The position numbers were made by a program, and so were the translations under genes. From contig NZ_CP139141.1 in NCBI RefSeq assembly GCF_034059295.1, positions 3,083,001-3,147,000 on the forward strand: a DNA stretch of 64,000 nt, written 5' to 3'. This DNA is from Pseudomonas sp. HR96 (GTDB lineage: Bacteria; Pseudomonadota; Gammaproteobacteria; Pseudomonadales; Pseudomonadaceae). The notes under the pieces were generated by a model, which saw only the letters and a list, made by a program, of their open reading frames with translations, did not search any database and was not told the DNA's origin. Below are positions 8,115-16,780 of the stretch, in pieces; within the stretch, counting starts at the first letter, position 1, and each line of letters opens with the position of its first letter.

Positions 8115-9347
8115 ATGACCACTTCGCAAACGACGGCCGGCGACCACGCCTGGCTGCGGGCCCAGGCCCTGCCCCTGCTGCAATTCTCCCGCCAGGCCCG
8201 GCTGCCAGTGGGCTTCGGCGCGCTGGACCGCTTCGGCCAACTGCCGGCAGGCGCCCTCAGCGAAACCATGCAGACCGCGCGCATGGTGCACAGCTTTGCT
8301 ATCGCCCATCTGCAGGGCGTGCCCTTCGCCGCCGAGCTGGTCGACCACGGCCTGGCCGCCCTCATCGGGCCAATGCGCGACGCCAGGTACGGTGGCTGGT
8401 TCGCCATTGCCGACGCCGCCGATGGCGACACGCGCAAGCCGGCTTACCTGCATGCCTTCGTCGCCCTGGCCGCCAGCTCTGCGGTAGTGGCTCAGCGCCC
8501 GGGCGCGGCAGAACTGTTGCGCGAGGCAGTGGCGGTGCTGGAAAAACACTTCTGGAGCGAAGAGGAAGGCGCGCTGCTGGAGTCGTGGAATCGGGAATGG
8601 ACCGAGCTTGAAGCCTACCGCGGCGGCAACAGCAACATGCACGCCACCGAGGCGTTCCTCGCCCTGGCCGACGTGCTCGACGACAGCCGCTGGCTGGACC
8701 GCGCCCTGCGCATCAGCGAGCGGGTCATTCATCAACATGCCAGCGCCGCCGGCTACCTGCCGGTGGAGCATTTCGATGCGCAGTGGCAGCCGTTGCCCGC
8801 CTACAACGACGATAACCGCGCCGATGGCTTTCGCCCCTATGGGCAGACGCCAGGGCATGGCTTTGAATGGGCGCGGCTGTTATTGCACCTGGAAGCTGCG
8901 CGCCAACGCGCAGGGCTCGCCAGCCCGACATGGCTGGCCGAGGATGCCGCTGCGCTGTTCGAGGCCTCGGTGCGCCTGGGTTGGGCTGTGGATGGCGCCC
9001 CGGGCATCGTCTACACCATCGACTGGAACGGCGCCCCGGTGGTTCGCGAGCGCCTGCACTGGACCCTCGCCGAAGCCAGCGCCGCCGCCGCCGCGCTTCA
9101 CCAGCGTACCGGCCAGGCGCAGTACGAGGCGGCGTACCGGATGTTCTGGCAGTACATCGACCAGCACCTGATCGACCGCGAACACGGCAGCTGGCACCAC
9201 GAACTGGACCCGGCCAACCAGCCGGCCGAACGCATCTGGGCGGGCAAACCTGACCTCTACCATGCCTATCAGGCCACGCTGCTGCCACAGCTGCCGCTGG
9301 CACCGAGCCTGGCCAGCGGGGTGGCTTTGCAGCAGACCGCTCGCTGA
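8115..9347 (+). CDS. AGE-family sugar epimerase/isomerase (YihS/mannose isomerase-like)
   Basis: The ~410-residue protein belongs to the N-acylglucosamine 2-epimerase superfamily, (alpha/alpha)6-barrel aldose-ketose isomerases. Landmarks include RGGNSNMHATEAFLA, PGHGFEWARLLL and the C-terminal GKPDLYHAYQATLLP. The histidines in NMHA, GHGFEW and LYHAY correspond to the catalytic and binding histidines of E. coli YihS and mannose isomerases. The likely reaction is mannose to fructose or a related conversion. An AAGGA box at 8098-8102 is better spaced for a TTG at 8109 than for the ATG at 8115, so the protein may be two residues longer. Confidence 0.85.
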   Translation: MTTSQTTAGDHAWLRAQALPLLQFSRQARLPVGFGALDRFGQLPAGALSETMQTARMVHSFAIAHLQGVPFAAELVDHGLAALIGPMRDARYGGWFAIADAADGDTRKPAYLHAFVALAASSAVVAQRPGAAELLREAVAVLEKHFWSEEEGALLESWNREWTELEAYRGGNSNMHATEAFLALADVLDDSRWLDRALRISERVIHQHASAAGYLPVEHFDAQWQPLPAYNDDNRADGFRPYGQTPGHGFEWARLLLHLEAARQRAGLASPTWLAEDAAALFEASVRLGWAVDGAPGIVYTIDWNGAPVVRERLHWTLAEASAAAAALHQRTGQAQYEAAYRMFWQYIDQHLIDREHGSWHHELDPANQPAERIWAGKPDLYHAYQATLLPQLPLAPSLASGVALQQTAR

Positions 9348-9362
9348 TCGACGGCTTGCAGC

Positions 9363-9402
9363 GATCGCTCGCCGGCTAAGCCGGCCCGGCTGGCGAGCGA
9401 TC
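9363..9402. repeat. REP-like palindrome between convergent genes
   Basis: GATCGCTCGCC at 9363-9373 is complemented exactly by GGCGAGCGATC at 9392-9402, with a further GCCGGC/GCCGGC pairing inside. The hairpin spans the 3' end of the esterase gene and the gap after the epimerase gene. The core resembles the ATCGCCGGC-AAGCCGGC type of Pseudomonas REP. No T-run follows, so a simple intrinsic terminator is less likely, although it may still block convergent transcription. Confidence 0.55.
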
Positions 9403-10326
9403 AAAGGCAGCGCGCACAAACCCCAGCATCGCCGCATACAGTTCATCGACCTCCGGCACCTGGTGCCGGGCGCGCAGGCAGCCATGGACCAGGCCCCGAC
9501 CCAGGTACAGCCGACTGTCACCCCCCGCCGCCAGCAACCGCTGGTGATAGGCCACGCCGTCATCGCGCAAGGGGTCGAATTCAGCCACGGCGATGAACGC
9601 CGCAGGCAGACCGGCCAGGTTCTCGGCCAGCAAGGGCAACGCCAGCGGATCGGTGCGTGACGCTTCAGGGACATACAGTTGCTGGTAGTCCAGCACCTCG
9701 CTGGCGCTGAGCAACGGTGCCTCGGCGCACTCCACCCGCGAAGCGCTGTGGGCCGGCCCTCCCAAACCCGGGTAGACCAGCACCTGCGCGCCAGGCATCG
9801 ATTCGCCCCGCTGGCGCAAGGCCAGGCACAACGCCGCCGCCAGGTTGCCGCCGGCGCTGTCGCCCATCACCACCCCCGGCCCCTTGGCCAGCTGCCAGCC
9901 GGCGGCCCGGGCCAACACCCCCTGCCAGGCCGCCAGGCAGTCGTCGAGCGCCGCTGGGTAGGGATGCTCCGGGGCCAGCCGGTAATCCACGGCAACCACG
10001 GTGGCCGATAACGTCTGGGCCAATTCACAGCAGATGAAGTCATGGGAGTCCAGGCCGCCCACCACCCAGCCGCCGCCGTGCAGGTACAGCAGCCATGGCC
10101 AGCCGTGGGCCGGCGCGGCGCCCATGGGCCGATAGCGGCGCACTGGCACCTCGCCCAGCTGGCGGTCGAAGACTTGCAGGGTCGGCGGGCGCGCCGGGGT
10201 GAACGCCGCGCACATGCGCCGATAGGCCTGGCGCTGCGCAGCGAGCGACGGGTCGCGGCTGGCGAACGCCTCGGTCTGCTCGACGAAGTCGGCCATCGGC
10301 AGGGACAGTTGCTGCCTCTGGGTCAT
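9376..10326 (-). CDS. Alpha/beta hydrolase, hormone-sensitive-lipase-type esterase
   Basis: The 316-residue enzyme shows the HSL-family oxyanion motif HGGGWVVGG near residue 85 and the nucleophile motif GDSAGGN. The acid is probably the aspartate in AEFDPLRDD and the base the histidine in GLVHGC. It lacks a signal peptide and should be cytoplasmic. Its ATG overlaps the TGA of the upstream quaternary-amine binding protein (ATGA, 4 bp), which implies translational coupling. This suggests, as inference only, that its substrate is an ester of the bound ligand, such as a choline or carnitine ester. Confidence 0.85.
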   Translation of the reverse strand: MTQRQQLSLPMADFVEQTEAFASRDPSLAAQRQAYRRMCAAFTPARPPTLQVFDRQLGEVPVRRYRPMGAAPAHGWPWLLYLHGGGWVVGGLDSHDFICCELAQTLSATVVAVDYRLAPEHPYPAALDDCLAAWQGVLARAAGWQLAKGPGVVMGDSAGGNLAAALCLALRQRGESMPGAQVLVYPGLGGPAHSASRVECAEAPLLSASEVLDYQQLYVPEASRTDPLALPLLAENLAGLPAAFIAVAEFDPLRDDGVAYHQRLLAAGGDSRLYLGRGLVHGCLRARHQVPEVDELYAAMLGFVRAAFDRSPAGPA

Positions 10327-11282
10327 TGACTGGACGCCACCTGCACTGCCTTGATCGCATCCTTGCCGTCGAAGGTGGTCACCCCAGCCAGCCAGCGCTG
10401 CAGATCCTGCGGGTGGTCCTTGAGCCATTGCCGGGCGACTTCTTCCGGAGTCTTGCGCGCCATGATCGGCACCATCAGTGCACTCTCCTGGGCCGAAGTG
10501 AAGGTCAGGTTCTGCAGCAGCCGGTCGACGTTGGGACAGCGCTGGGCGTAGTCGGGGGCGGTGACGAAGGACACGGTGGCGGCGCCTTCGTTGGGGCCGT
10601 AGACGTCTTCGCTGCCGGTCAGATAGGCGATTTTCATATTGATGTTCATGGGGTGCGGCTTCCAGCCAACGAACACCACGTATTCGTTGCGCTTGGTGGC
10701 CCTCTCCACGGCGGCGAGCATGCCGGCCTCGCCCGACTCCACCAGTTTGAAGCCGCCGAGGCCGAACTGGTTGCTGTCGATCATTTTCTGGATGGTGGCA
10801 TTGGCGCCGCTGCCCGATTCGATGCCGTAGATCCTGCCACCCAGCTTGTCCTTGAACCTGGCGATATCGGCGAAGGTCTTCAGGCCCGCGTCGGCCACGT
10901 ATTGCGGTACGGCCAAGGTTGCTTGCGCATCGTTGAGGCTGGGCGGGCTCATCACCTTGAGCTGTCCGGCGCTGACGAACGGCTCGATGTTCTTGTCCAT
11001 GGCCGGCTTCCAGTAGCCCAGAAACAGGTCCAGGCGGTTGTCGCGAATGCCGGCGAAGATGATCTGCTGCGCAGCGCTGGTCTGCTTGACCTGGTAGCCG
11101 AGGTCGTCGAGCAGCACCTGGGCCATGCCGCTGGTGGCGATCACATCGGTCCAGTTGACCACGCCCATGCGCACCGCCTGGCATTGTGCCGGGTCGGCGG
11201 CCATGACGTTGCTGGTCAAAAGCGAGGTGGCGAACAGGGAGCCGGCAAGCGTCAACAGACAACGGTGAGTCAGTCTTTTCAT
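10323..11282 (-). CDS. Choline/carnitine/betaine-type ABC solute-binding protein
   Basis: The 319-residue protein begins with a Sec signal (MKRLTHRCLLTLAGSLFATS, cleaved after NVMA). It continues with the OpuAC/ChoX signature: RMGVVNWTDVIATSGMAQ, LDLFLGYWKPAMD and VVFVGWKPHPMN, whose tryptophans build the aromatic cage for trimethylammonium groups in this family. No permease or ATPase gene is adjacent. Orphan binding proteins of this type in Pseudomonas (BetX, CaiX) share a core transporter encoded elsewhere. The downstream esterase overlaps it by 4 bp. Choline, carnitine and betaine cannot be distinguished by eye. Confidence 0.9.
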   Translation of the reverse strand: MKRLTHRCLLTLAGSLFATSLLTSNVMAADPAQCQAVRMGVVNWTDVIATSGMAQVLLDDLGYQVKQTSAAQQIIFAGIRDNRLDLFLGYWKPAMDKNIEPFVSAGQLKVMSPPSLNDAQATLAVPQYVADAGLKTFADIARFKDKLGGRIYGIESGSGANATIQKMIDSNQFGLGGFKLVESGEAGMLAAVERATKRNEYVVFVGWKPHPMNINMKIAYLTGSEDVYGPNEGAATVSFVTAPDYAQRCPNVDRLLQNLTFTSAQESALMVPIMARKTPEEVARQWLKDHPQDLQRWLAGVTTFDGKDAIKAVQVASSQ

Positions 11283-11473
11283 GGCGAGATCTCATGCGGC
11301 AGGGTCATTGTGATGAGCGGCGTCTTGTTGCGCCGTGCTGCAAAAATACGTTTGTACGGGTTTGCACAAACGCCCTGCGGCGACCGCCATTTGCACTGGC
11401 GCGACCTGCGCCGCCGCGCGCTTTGGCGTAAGATGCTGGCGCTGTGCCTGTGCAGACCCTCGGAGCCCTATCC

Positions 11474-12667
11474 ATGAGCGATTCGACCCAGACCGCCCCC
11501 GGCCATCCGGCCGTGCAGATGACGCGCGGCCTGACGCTGCTGTTCGCGTTCTGCTGCGGTGCCATCGTTGCCAATATCTACTACGCGCAGCCGATCATCG
11601 ACCTGATCGCGCCCAGCCTGGGCATTTCGAGCCACAGTGCCAGCCTGATCGTGTCGCTGACCCAGATCGGCTACGCCCTGGGCCTGCTGTTTCTGGTGCC
11701 GCTGGCGGACCTGGTGGAAAACCGCATCCTGTTGCTCGGCAGCACCGCCCTGGCCACGCTCAGCCTGGTGGCCGCCGGCCTGACCGAGCACCCCGGCAGC
11801 TTTCTGCTGGTGTCGCTGCTGATCGGCTTCAGTTCGGTGTCGGTGCAGATCCTCATCCCCCTGGCGGCCAACCTGGCCCCCGAAGCCACCCGCGGCCGCG
11901 TGGTCGGCAGCATCATGGGCGGCCTGCTGCTGGGCATCCTGCTGGCCCGACCGCTGTCCAGCGTGGTGGCTGACCACCTGGGCTGGCGCAGCGTGTTCAT
12001 CGGCGCGGCGGGGTTGATGCTGGCGATCATCGCGGTCATCGCCATGACCATACCCCGCCGCCAACCCAGCCACTCGGCCAGCTACGGCCAGCTGCTGGCC
12101 TCGCTGGCCCAGCTGGTGGCCGGCCAGCCGGTGCTGCGCCAGCGGGCGTTTTATCAAGCGCTGATGTTTGCCGCGTTCAGCCTGTTCTGGAGTGCGGTGC
12201 CCCTGGAGTTGTCGCGTCATTATGGCCTGTCGCAGAGCCAGATCGCCGTGTTCGCCCTGGTCGGCGCCATCGGTGCAGTGGCGGCACCGATCGCCGGGCG
12301 CCTGGCCGATGCCGGCTTCACCCGCCGCGCCTCGTTGCTGGCGATGATCCTCGCACCCTTGAGCTTCTGCACCTGGCTGCTGCCGTCGGCCTGGGGCGTG
12401 GTGACCCTGGCGCTGACCGGCGTGCTGCTGGACTTTGCCGTGCAGATGAACATGGTCCTCGGCCAGCGCGCGATCTACGCCCTGGACGCCGCCAGCCGCG
12501 GGCGCTTGAATGCGTTGTACATGACCAGCATTTTCATCGGCGGCGCCGTGGGCTCGGCGCTGGCCAGCGCGCTGTACGAACATGGCGGCTGGCCGTGGGT
12601 GGCCTGTGCCGGGAGCCTGCTGCCGGTGGTGGCGTTGGCACGGTTCGTCGCCTCACCGCAGAAATAG
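11474..12667 (+). CDS. MFS transporter (YnfM/DHA1-like)
   Basis: The 397-residue protein has about 12 membrane helices. It has the NIYYAQPIIDLIAP motif after helix 1, typical of YnfM-like and related DHA1 carriers, and PLADLVENR at the loop 2-3 position. LAPEATRGRVVGSIMGGLLLGILLARPLS, around helix 5, is strongly conserved in that group. The start at MSDSTQ was preferred over a codon 30 bp upstream because the extra residues are not family-like. It is divergent from the binding protein-esterase pair. An exporter role is likely; the substrate is unknown. Confidence 0.8.
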   Translation: MSDSTQTAPGHPAVQMTRGLTLLFAFCCGAIVANIYYAQPIIDLIAPSLGISSHSASLIVSLTQIGYALGLLFLVPLADLVENRILLLGSTALATLSLVAAGLTEHPGSFLLVSLLIGFSSVSVQILIPLAANLAPEATRGRVVGSIMGGLLLGILLARPLSSVVADHLGWRSVFIGAAGLMLAIIAVIAMTIPRRQPSHSASYGQLLASLAQLVAGQPVLRQRAFYQALMFAAFSLFWSAVPLELSRHYGLSQSQIAVFALVGAIGAVAAPIAGRLADAGFTRRASLLAMILAPLSFCTWLLPSAWGVVTLALTGVLLDFAVQMNMVLGQRAIYALDAASRGRLNALYMTSIFIGGAVGSALASALYEHGGWPWVACAGSLLPVVALARFVASPQK

Positions 12668-12670
12668 CAG

Positions 12671-12712
12671 ACCGGCCTGCGGCCTCTCGGTGGCGGTGGC
12701 CACAGAGGCCGC
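12671..12712. repeat. Solitary degenerate copy of the REP/BIME-type element
   Basis: ACCGGCCTGCGGCCTCTCGG at 12671-12690 matches the left arm of the array units at 4160 and later with one gap. A closing arm AGAGGCCGC at 12704-12712 pairs with GCGGCCTCT at 12679-12687, and the loop contains GGTGGCC as in the array. It sits between convergent genes (MFS stop 12667, EAL stop 12727) and may serve as a transcription barrier. Confidence 0.6.
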
Positions 12713-12726
12713 ATAGCGGCTGCGGG

Positions 12727-14007
12727 TCAGTCCCCTACCCTCGGCGCCTGCAGCATGGTGCTGCCGAAGCCGCCGCCCTGGGCGCGGATGTTCAGGCGCT
12801 TGACGTCGCTCAAGGCCAGCGGGTGGCCAAGCAGAAAGCCCTGCACCTTGTCGGCGCCCAGCCGTTTGAGCACCTCCAGTTCGTGCACGGTTTCCACCCC
12901 TTCGGCGACGATGGTACTGCCGGTCTCGCGGGCGAAGGCAATCAGTGCCGAGGCCATGGCCCGGCGCTGCGGGTCCAGGTCGATGCCCTGGGTCAGGCTG
13001 ATATCGAGCTTGATCATGTCCGGGCGCAGCTGGAGGATGTGGCGCATGCTGGCATAGCCGGCGCCGGCATCGTCGATGGCCAGGCGCATGCCGCGCTTGC
13101 GCAGCCCGGCCAAAGCCCCTTCCATCAGCCGGTAGTCCTGAACCACCGCGTGCTCGGTGATCTCCAGCACGATGCGCTGCCCGGGGTAGCCCTGCAGCAG
13201 GTCATCCAGGCGATGACTGAGCAGCAGCTCCGGGGAGCAGTTGATGGCCAGGTACATGTCGCCCGGAAACATCGACAGCCCCGCCAGCGCCGCACTGATG
13301 GCATGGCACTCGAGGTCCTCGCCCAGGCCGACGTCGGCCGCCTCCTGGAACCACAGATCCGGCGTGCGCCCCGGCTCCAGGTTGAAGCGCGACAGGCATT
13401 CCCAGCCCGCCACGCTCATGTCGGCCAGGTCGAAAATCGGTTGATAGACGATAGCCGGCTGGCGCGTGGCCATGGCCGCCAGCAACCGCTCGCGCTTGCG
13501 CTGGCGGTCGCGCTCTTGAGTCATTTCGCTTTCGATGCGTTCGGTCACCAGGTCGGCGAACACCCGCATCACTTGCAGGTCGCGGTTGCCCAATGAGTTG
13601 TCGGGGGCGTAGCCGAAACAGCAGAAGGTCCCGTACAGGCGGCCATCGCTCAAGCGGATCGGCACGCTCAGGTGCGAGCCGATGGGGATCGCGCGGGTTT
13701 CCGGCAAGGCCATCGCCGCGTCGACCTGCGCGGTGTCGGGGATCAATTCCGGCAGGCGGCCGTCGACCACACGCTGACAATAGCCCACGTCCAGGTCCAG
13801 GGCGTCACCCTGGGCGATCGGGGCGTCGTCACCGGCGTCGACGAAACGCATCACCCGGTCGCTGTCGCGAAACTCTGAAACAAATGCCACATCCATCCCC
13901 AGATGGGTGCGTAACGCGTGCAATACCCTTTCGACTGAATGACTGCTGGCGGCAGGCTGGGCCTTGAGCGAAACCAGATCCACCAATTGCTCGGTCGATA
14001 CGTTCAT
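12727..14007 (-). CDS. GAF-EAL cyclic-di-GMP phosphodiesterase
   Basis: The 426-residue protein has an N-terminal GAF-like sensor (about 25-170) and a C-terminal EAL domain (about 185-420). The EAL signature residues look intact: the glutamate in WECLSRF (ECL in place of EAL), NCSP, EITE, the paired aspartates of AIDDAGAGY, the lysine of IKLDISL, AEGVET and QGFLLGHP. Hydrolysis of c-di-GMP to pGpG is therefore expected. The start has a GGAGG box 5 bp upstream. The GAF input ligand is unknown, and no membrane segments are seen. Confidence 0.88.
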   Translation of the reverse strand: MNVSTEQLVDLVSLKAQPAASSHSVERVLHALRTHLGMDVAFVSEFRDSDRVMRFVDAGDDAPIAQGDALDLDVGYCQRVVDGRLPELIPDTAQVDAAMALPETRAIPIGSHLSVPIRLSDGRLYGTFCCFGYAPDNSLGNRDLQVMRVFADLVTERIESEMTQERDRQRKRERLLAAMATRQPAIVYQPIFDLADMSVAGWECLSRFNLEPGRTPDLWFQEAADVGLGEDLECHAISAALAGLSMFPGDMYLAINCSPELLLSHRLDDLLQGYPGQRIVLEITEHAVVQDYRLMEGALAGLRKRGMRLAIDDAGAGYASMRHILQLRPDMIKLDISLTQGIDLDPQRRAMASALIAFARETGSTIVAEGVETVHELEVLKRLGADKVQGFLLGHPLALSDVKRLNIRAQGGGFGSTMLQAPRVGD

Positions 14008-14293
14008 GGAACCTCCGTTTCCCGTTGCTGACTGCGCCCGTCCGGCTTGCGCAAGGGCGGGCAAGCTCAGTCGCAGCATAGATAGATGCAAGGATGTTTA
14101 CCAAACGGTGCGACCAGTGACATTTATTCCTGAGACGCGCCGCACGCTTTTCGGTTCCCTGCTCGGCGTCCGCCTGGCTCGCTGCCCTGAAGGCTCAAGC
14201 CCGCGGGTTTCGCCGCTACGCCCGGGCCGCCTGGAACAACGATCACCCAGCCACGGATTGATAAGCCAGGCACGCCTCTGGATAATGCGCGCC

Positions 14294-15256
14294 ATGAATC
14301 CACATACCCCCAATCTCGACAGCCTCAACCCCGACAGCCTCGCCACCCTCTCGCGCCACCTGCTCGCCGCCCTCGCCGACGCACCTGCTGAAACCCGCCG
14401 CCTGTTCCATGGCCGAGGCCGTTGCTGGCCGGGCCTGGAGCAGATCACCGTGGACTGGTTGCAGGGCGTACTGCTGGTGGCGCTGTTCCGTGAACCCGAC
14501 CCCGAGGCCCTGGCCGGGCTGCAGCAGATGCTGGTGCAGCTGAGCGAGTCCACCGCCTGGCAGGCGGCCGGGGCCAGTGCCGTGCTGTTGCAGCATCGGT
14601 ATGTGGAAGGCAGCACCAGCCAGTGGCTGGTGGGCCAGGCCGAGGCCCAGCGCATCGTCACCGAGCACGGCCTGCGTTATCAACTGGACCTGGGCGTCAA
14701 GCAGAACATGGGCCTGTTCCTCGACATGCGCCTGGGTCGCCAGTGGGTGCAGGCGCATGCCGCAGGCCGGCGCGTGCTCAACCTGTTCGCCTACACCTGC
14801 GGGTTTTCCGTGGCAGCGATCGCCGGTGGCGCAGCCAAGGTGGTCAACCTGGACATGGCCCGCGCGGCCCTCAGCCGTGGCCGCGACAACCATCGCCTCA
14901 ACGGGCATGACCTGAGCCGCGTGCAGTTCCTCGGCCATGAACTGTTCAAGTCCTGGGGCAAGGTGCGCAGTGGTGGCCCCTATGACCTGATCCTGATCGA
15001 CCCACCGTCGTTCCAGAAAGGCAGCTTCGTGCTCGGCCAGGACTATCCCAAGGTACTGCGCCGGCTCCCCGAGCTGCTGGCCCCGGGTGGGCAGGTGCTG
15101 GCTTGCGTCAACGACCCAGCCGTGGGCCCGGACTTCATCATCGACAGCATGGCCCGCGAAGCGCCGCAGTTGCAGTGGCGCGAACGCCTGGCCAACCCGC
15201 CGGAGTTCCCGGATATCGATGAGTCCAGCGGGCTCAAGGCGCTGCTGTTCAGCTGA
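14294..15256 (+). CDS. Class I SAM-dependent methyltransferase (RlmI/RlmK-like)
   Basis: The 320-residue protein carries the SAM-binding motif VLNLFAYTCGFSVAA and the catalytic-region motif LIDPPSF (DPPS type), which are found together in the RlmI and RlmKL C-terminal rRNA methyltransferases. GLRYQLDLGVKQNMGLFLDMR precedes them as in those enzymes. No PUA domain is present at the N-terminus, and about 130 residues of unclear fold replace it. An ATG nine bases earlier is an alternative start. The last 8 bp overlap the convergent cfa gene. The RNA target is not deducible. Confidence 0.8.
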   Translation: MNPHTPNLDSLNPDSLATLSRHLLAALADAPAETRRLFHGRGRCWPGLEQITVDWLQGVLLVALFREPDPEALAGLQQMLVQLSESTAWQAAGASAVLLQHRYVEGSTSQWLVGQAEAQRIVTEHGLRYQLDLGVKQNMGLFLDMRLGRQWVQAHAAGRRVLNLFAYTCGFSVAAIAGGAAKVVNLDMARAALSRGRDNHRLNGHDLSRVQFLGHELFKSWGKVRSGGPYDLILIDPPSFQKGSFVLGQDYPKVLRRLPELLAPGGQVLACVNDPAVGPDFIIDSMAREAPQLQWRERLANPPEFPDIDESSGLKALLFS

Positions 15257-16400
15257 CCCGCTGGTAGCCGCCGACCACGCCCTGGCGCGACAGCACCCAC
15301 TGCCACAGCTGCAGGTCGCGGGCGCGAAACGCGCCGGCGCAGGACAGCAGGTAATAGCGCCACATGCGAAAGAAGCGCTCACCCAGCAGCGCGGCGAATT
15401 TCGGCCAGTTGGCTTCGAAGCGCTCCTCCCAGGCCACCAGGGTACGGTCGTAGTCGGCGCCGAAGTTGTGCAGGTCCTCGGCGACGAACAGGCCTTCGAA
15501 GGCGGTGGTCATCTGCGCCAGGGTCGGCACTTCGCCGTTGGGAAAGATGTACTTGTCGATCCACGGGTCGGGCGCCGAAGCCTGGTTCTTGCCGATGGTG
15601 TGCAGCAGGAACAGGCCGTCGTCCTTGAGGCAGCGGTGTGCGGTTTCCATGTAGGTGCGGTAGTTCTTGGGCCCCACATGCTCGAACATGCCGACGCTGG
15701 CGATGGCATCGAAGCGCTCATCGACCTCGCGGTAGTCCTGCAGGCGGAACTCCACCGGCAACTGCGCGTACTTGCGCCGGCCCCATTCGGCCTGCTCGCG
15801 GGAGATGGTCACACCGACGCACTCGACGCCGTAATGTTCGGCGGCATAGGACATGAAACTGCCCCAGCCGCAGCCGATGTCCAGCACGCGCATGCCCGGC
15901 TTGAGCTGCAGCTTGCGGCAGATCAGGTCGAGCTTGGCATTCTGCGCCTGCTCCAGGTTGCTGGCATCTTTCCAGTAACCGCAGGTGTAGGTCATGCGCT
16001 CGTCGAGCATGGCCGCGTAGAAGTCGTTGCCCAGGTCGTAATGCCGTTCGCCCACTTCCCAGGCGCGGGTCTTGCTCTGGCGGTTCATCAGCTTGACCGC
16101 CAGCACGTGGAACAGCAGCGCGGAGGGATGCACATGGTTGGCGATGTCGGCGCGCAACAGGCGGCTGAAGAATTCGTCGAGCTGCGGCGTGTCCCAGTGC
16201 CCGTCCATGTAGGCCTCGCCCAGACCCAGGTTGCCCTTGGCCAGGGCCCGTTCGCTGACGCCCTCGGCGAGCAGCTGCATGTCCCAGGGAGCTGCGCCGT
16301 TAACCGTGATGCCGGCCCTGGCGAGTAATTCCTCGACAAACCGCTGGGCCTTGCTCTTGCTGACTGCCAGGCTCGAAGAGCCGGTGAGATTGGTTTGCAT
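15249..16400 (-). CDS. cfa: Cyclopropane-fatty-acyl-phospholipid synthase
   Basis: The 383-residue enzyme methylenates unsaturated acyl chains of membrane phospholipids using SAM. It has the CFA synthase landmarks: GERHYDLGNDFY, MTYTCGYWKDA, the SAM loop VLDIGCGWGSF, GVTIS.EQ, FDAIASVGMFEHVG and LLHTIG near the active site, with KYIFPNGEVPTL after it. Length matches the family. An AAGG box 7 bp before the ATG supports the start. In P. putida the orthologue is induced in stationary phase by RpoS, but I could not identify a convincing sigma-S promoter here. Confidence 0.95.
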   Translation of the reverse strand: MQTNLTGSSSLAVSKSKAQRFVEELLARAGITVNGAAPWDMQLLAEGVSERALAKGNLGLGEAYMDGHWDTPQLDEFFSRLLRADIANHVHPSALLFHVLAVKLMNRQSKTRAWEVGERHYDLGNDFYAAMLDERMTYTCGYWKDASNLEQAQNAKLDLICRKLQLKPGMRVLDIGCGWGSFMSYAAEHYGVECVGVTISREQAEWGRRKYAQLPVEFRLQDYREVDERFDAIASVGMFEHVGPKNYRTYMETAHRCLKDDGLFLLHTIGKNQASAPDPWIDKYIFPNGEVPTLAQMTTAFEGLFVAEDLHNFGADYDRTLVAWEERFEANWPKFAALLGERFFRMWRYYLLSCAGAFRARDLQLWQWVLSRQGVVGGYQRVS

Positions 16401-16780
16401 GGTTCAACCTTGGATAAAGTCAAATTCATCAAGCGCGCGACTTGCACCGCGCACTGCACCGTTAACCTCTCTTTGGCTCTCTTGCAGGTGTTGCTGCACT
16501 TGCGACTGTGCTTTTAGTTGTACTTTTAGCCGACTCTGCGGTCGGCAGTCTTGAACATTTCCTATCAAGACCATCGAGCCTGCCAATGGATCTTTGACTT
16601 TCAGCTTAAGCCTGCGCGGTCAAGCCCTGCAACCCCTTGATTAGAGGCTTTTACCAAAATACTAGTAGAAGCGCGCTCACCACCTTGCGCCGCACCGGCA
16701 AACACGCTGACACTGTAGGCGCCATCTTCCCCGGCAACCCTGCCCCCAATCTTCACTGTGCGCTGACAAGGTGGACTGAA
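16401..16780. other. 380-bp intergenic region between divergent cfa and flavin reductase genes
   Basis: The region should hold both promoters. It has lower GC content than its surroundings. A 6-bp-arm hairpin GCCGAC/GTCGGC lies near 16531-16548 and a direct repeat of CTTTTAG (twice around 16510-16530) lies nearby. No high-quality -10/-35 pair stands out for either gene. A minus-strand frame of about 56-60 codons at 16404-16586 ends 3 bp before the cfa start, but its codon use is unlike that of neighbouring genes. Confidence 0.5.

Noticed and set aside
9376..11295. A single 639-codon reading frame covering the esterase and the region upstream
   Set aside because: The upstream part is antiphase to the clear binding-protein gene, whose stop overlaps the esterase start; only the C-terminal part has family motifs.
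11468..12583. Long antisense frames opposite the MFS gene and elsewhere (for example 61877-63841, 14243-15382)
   Set aside because: They are typical shadows of GC-rich genes: rich in Arg/His/Gln/Gly, without motifs, and opposite well-supported genes.
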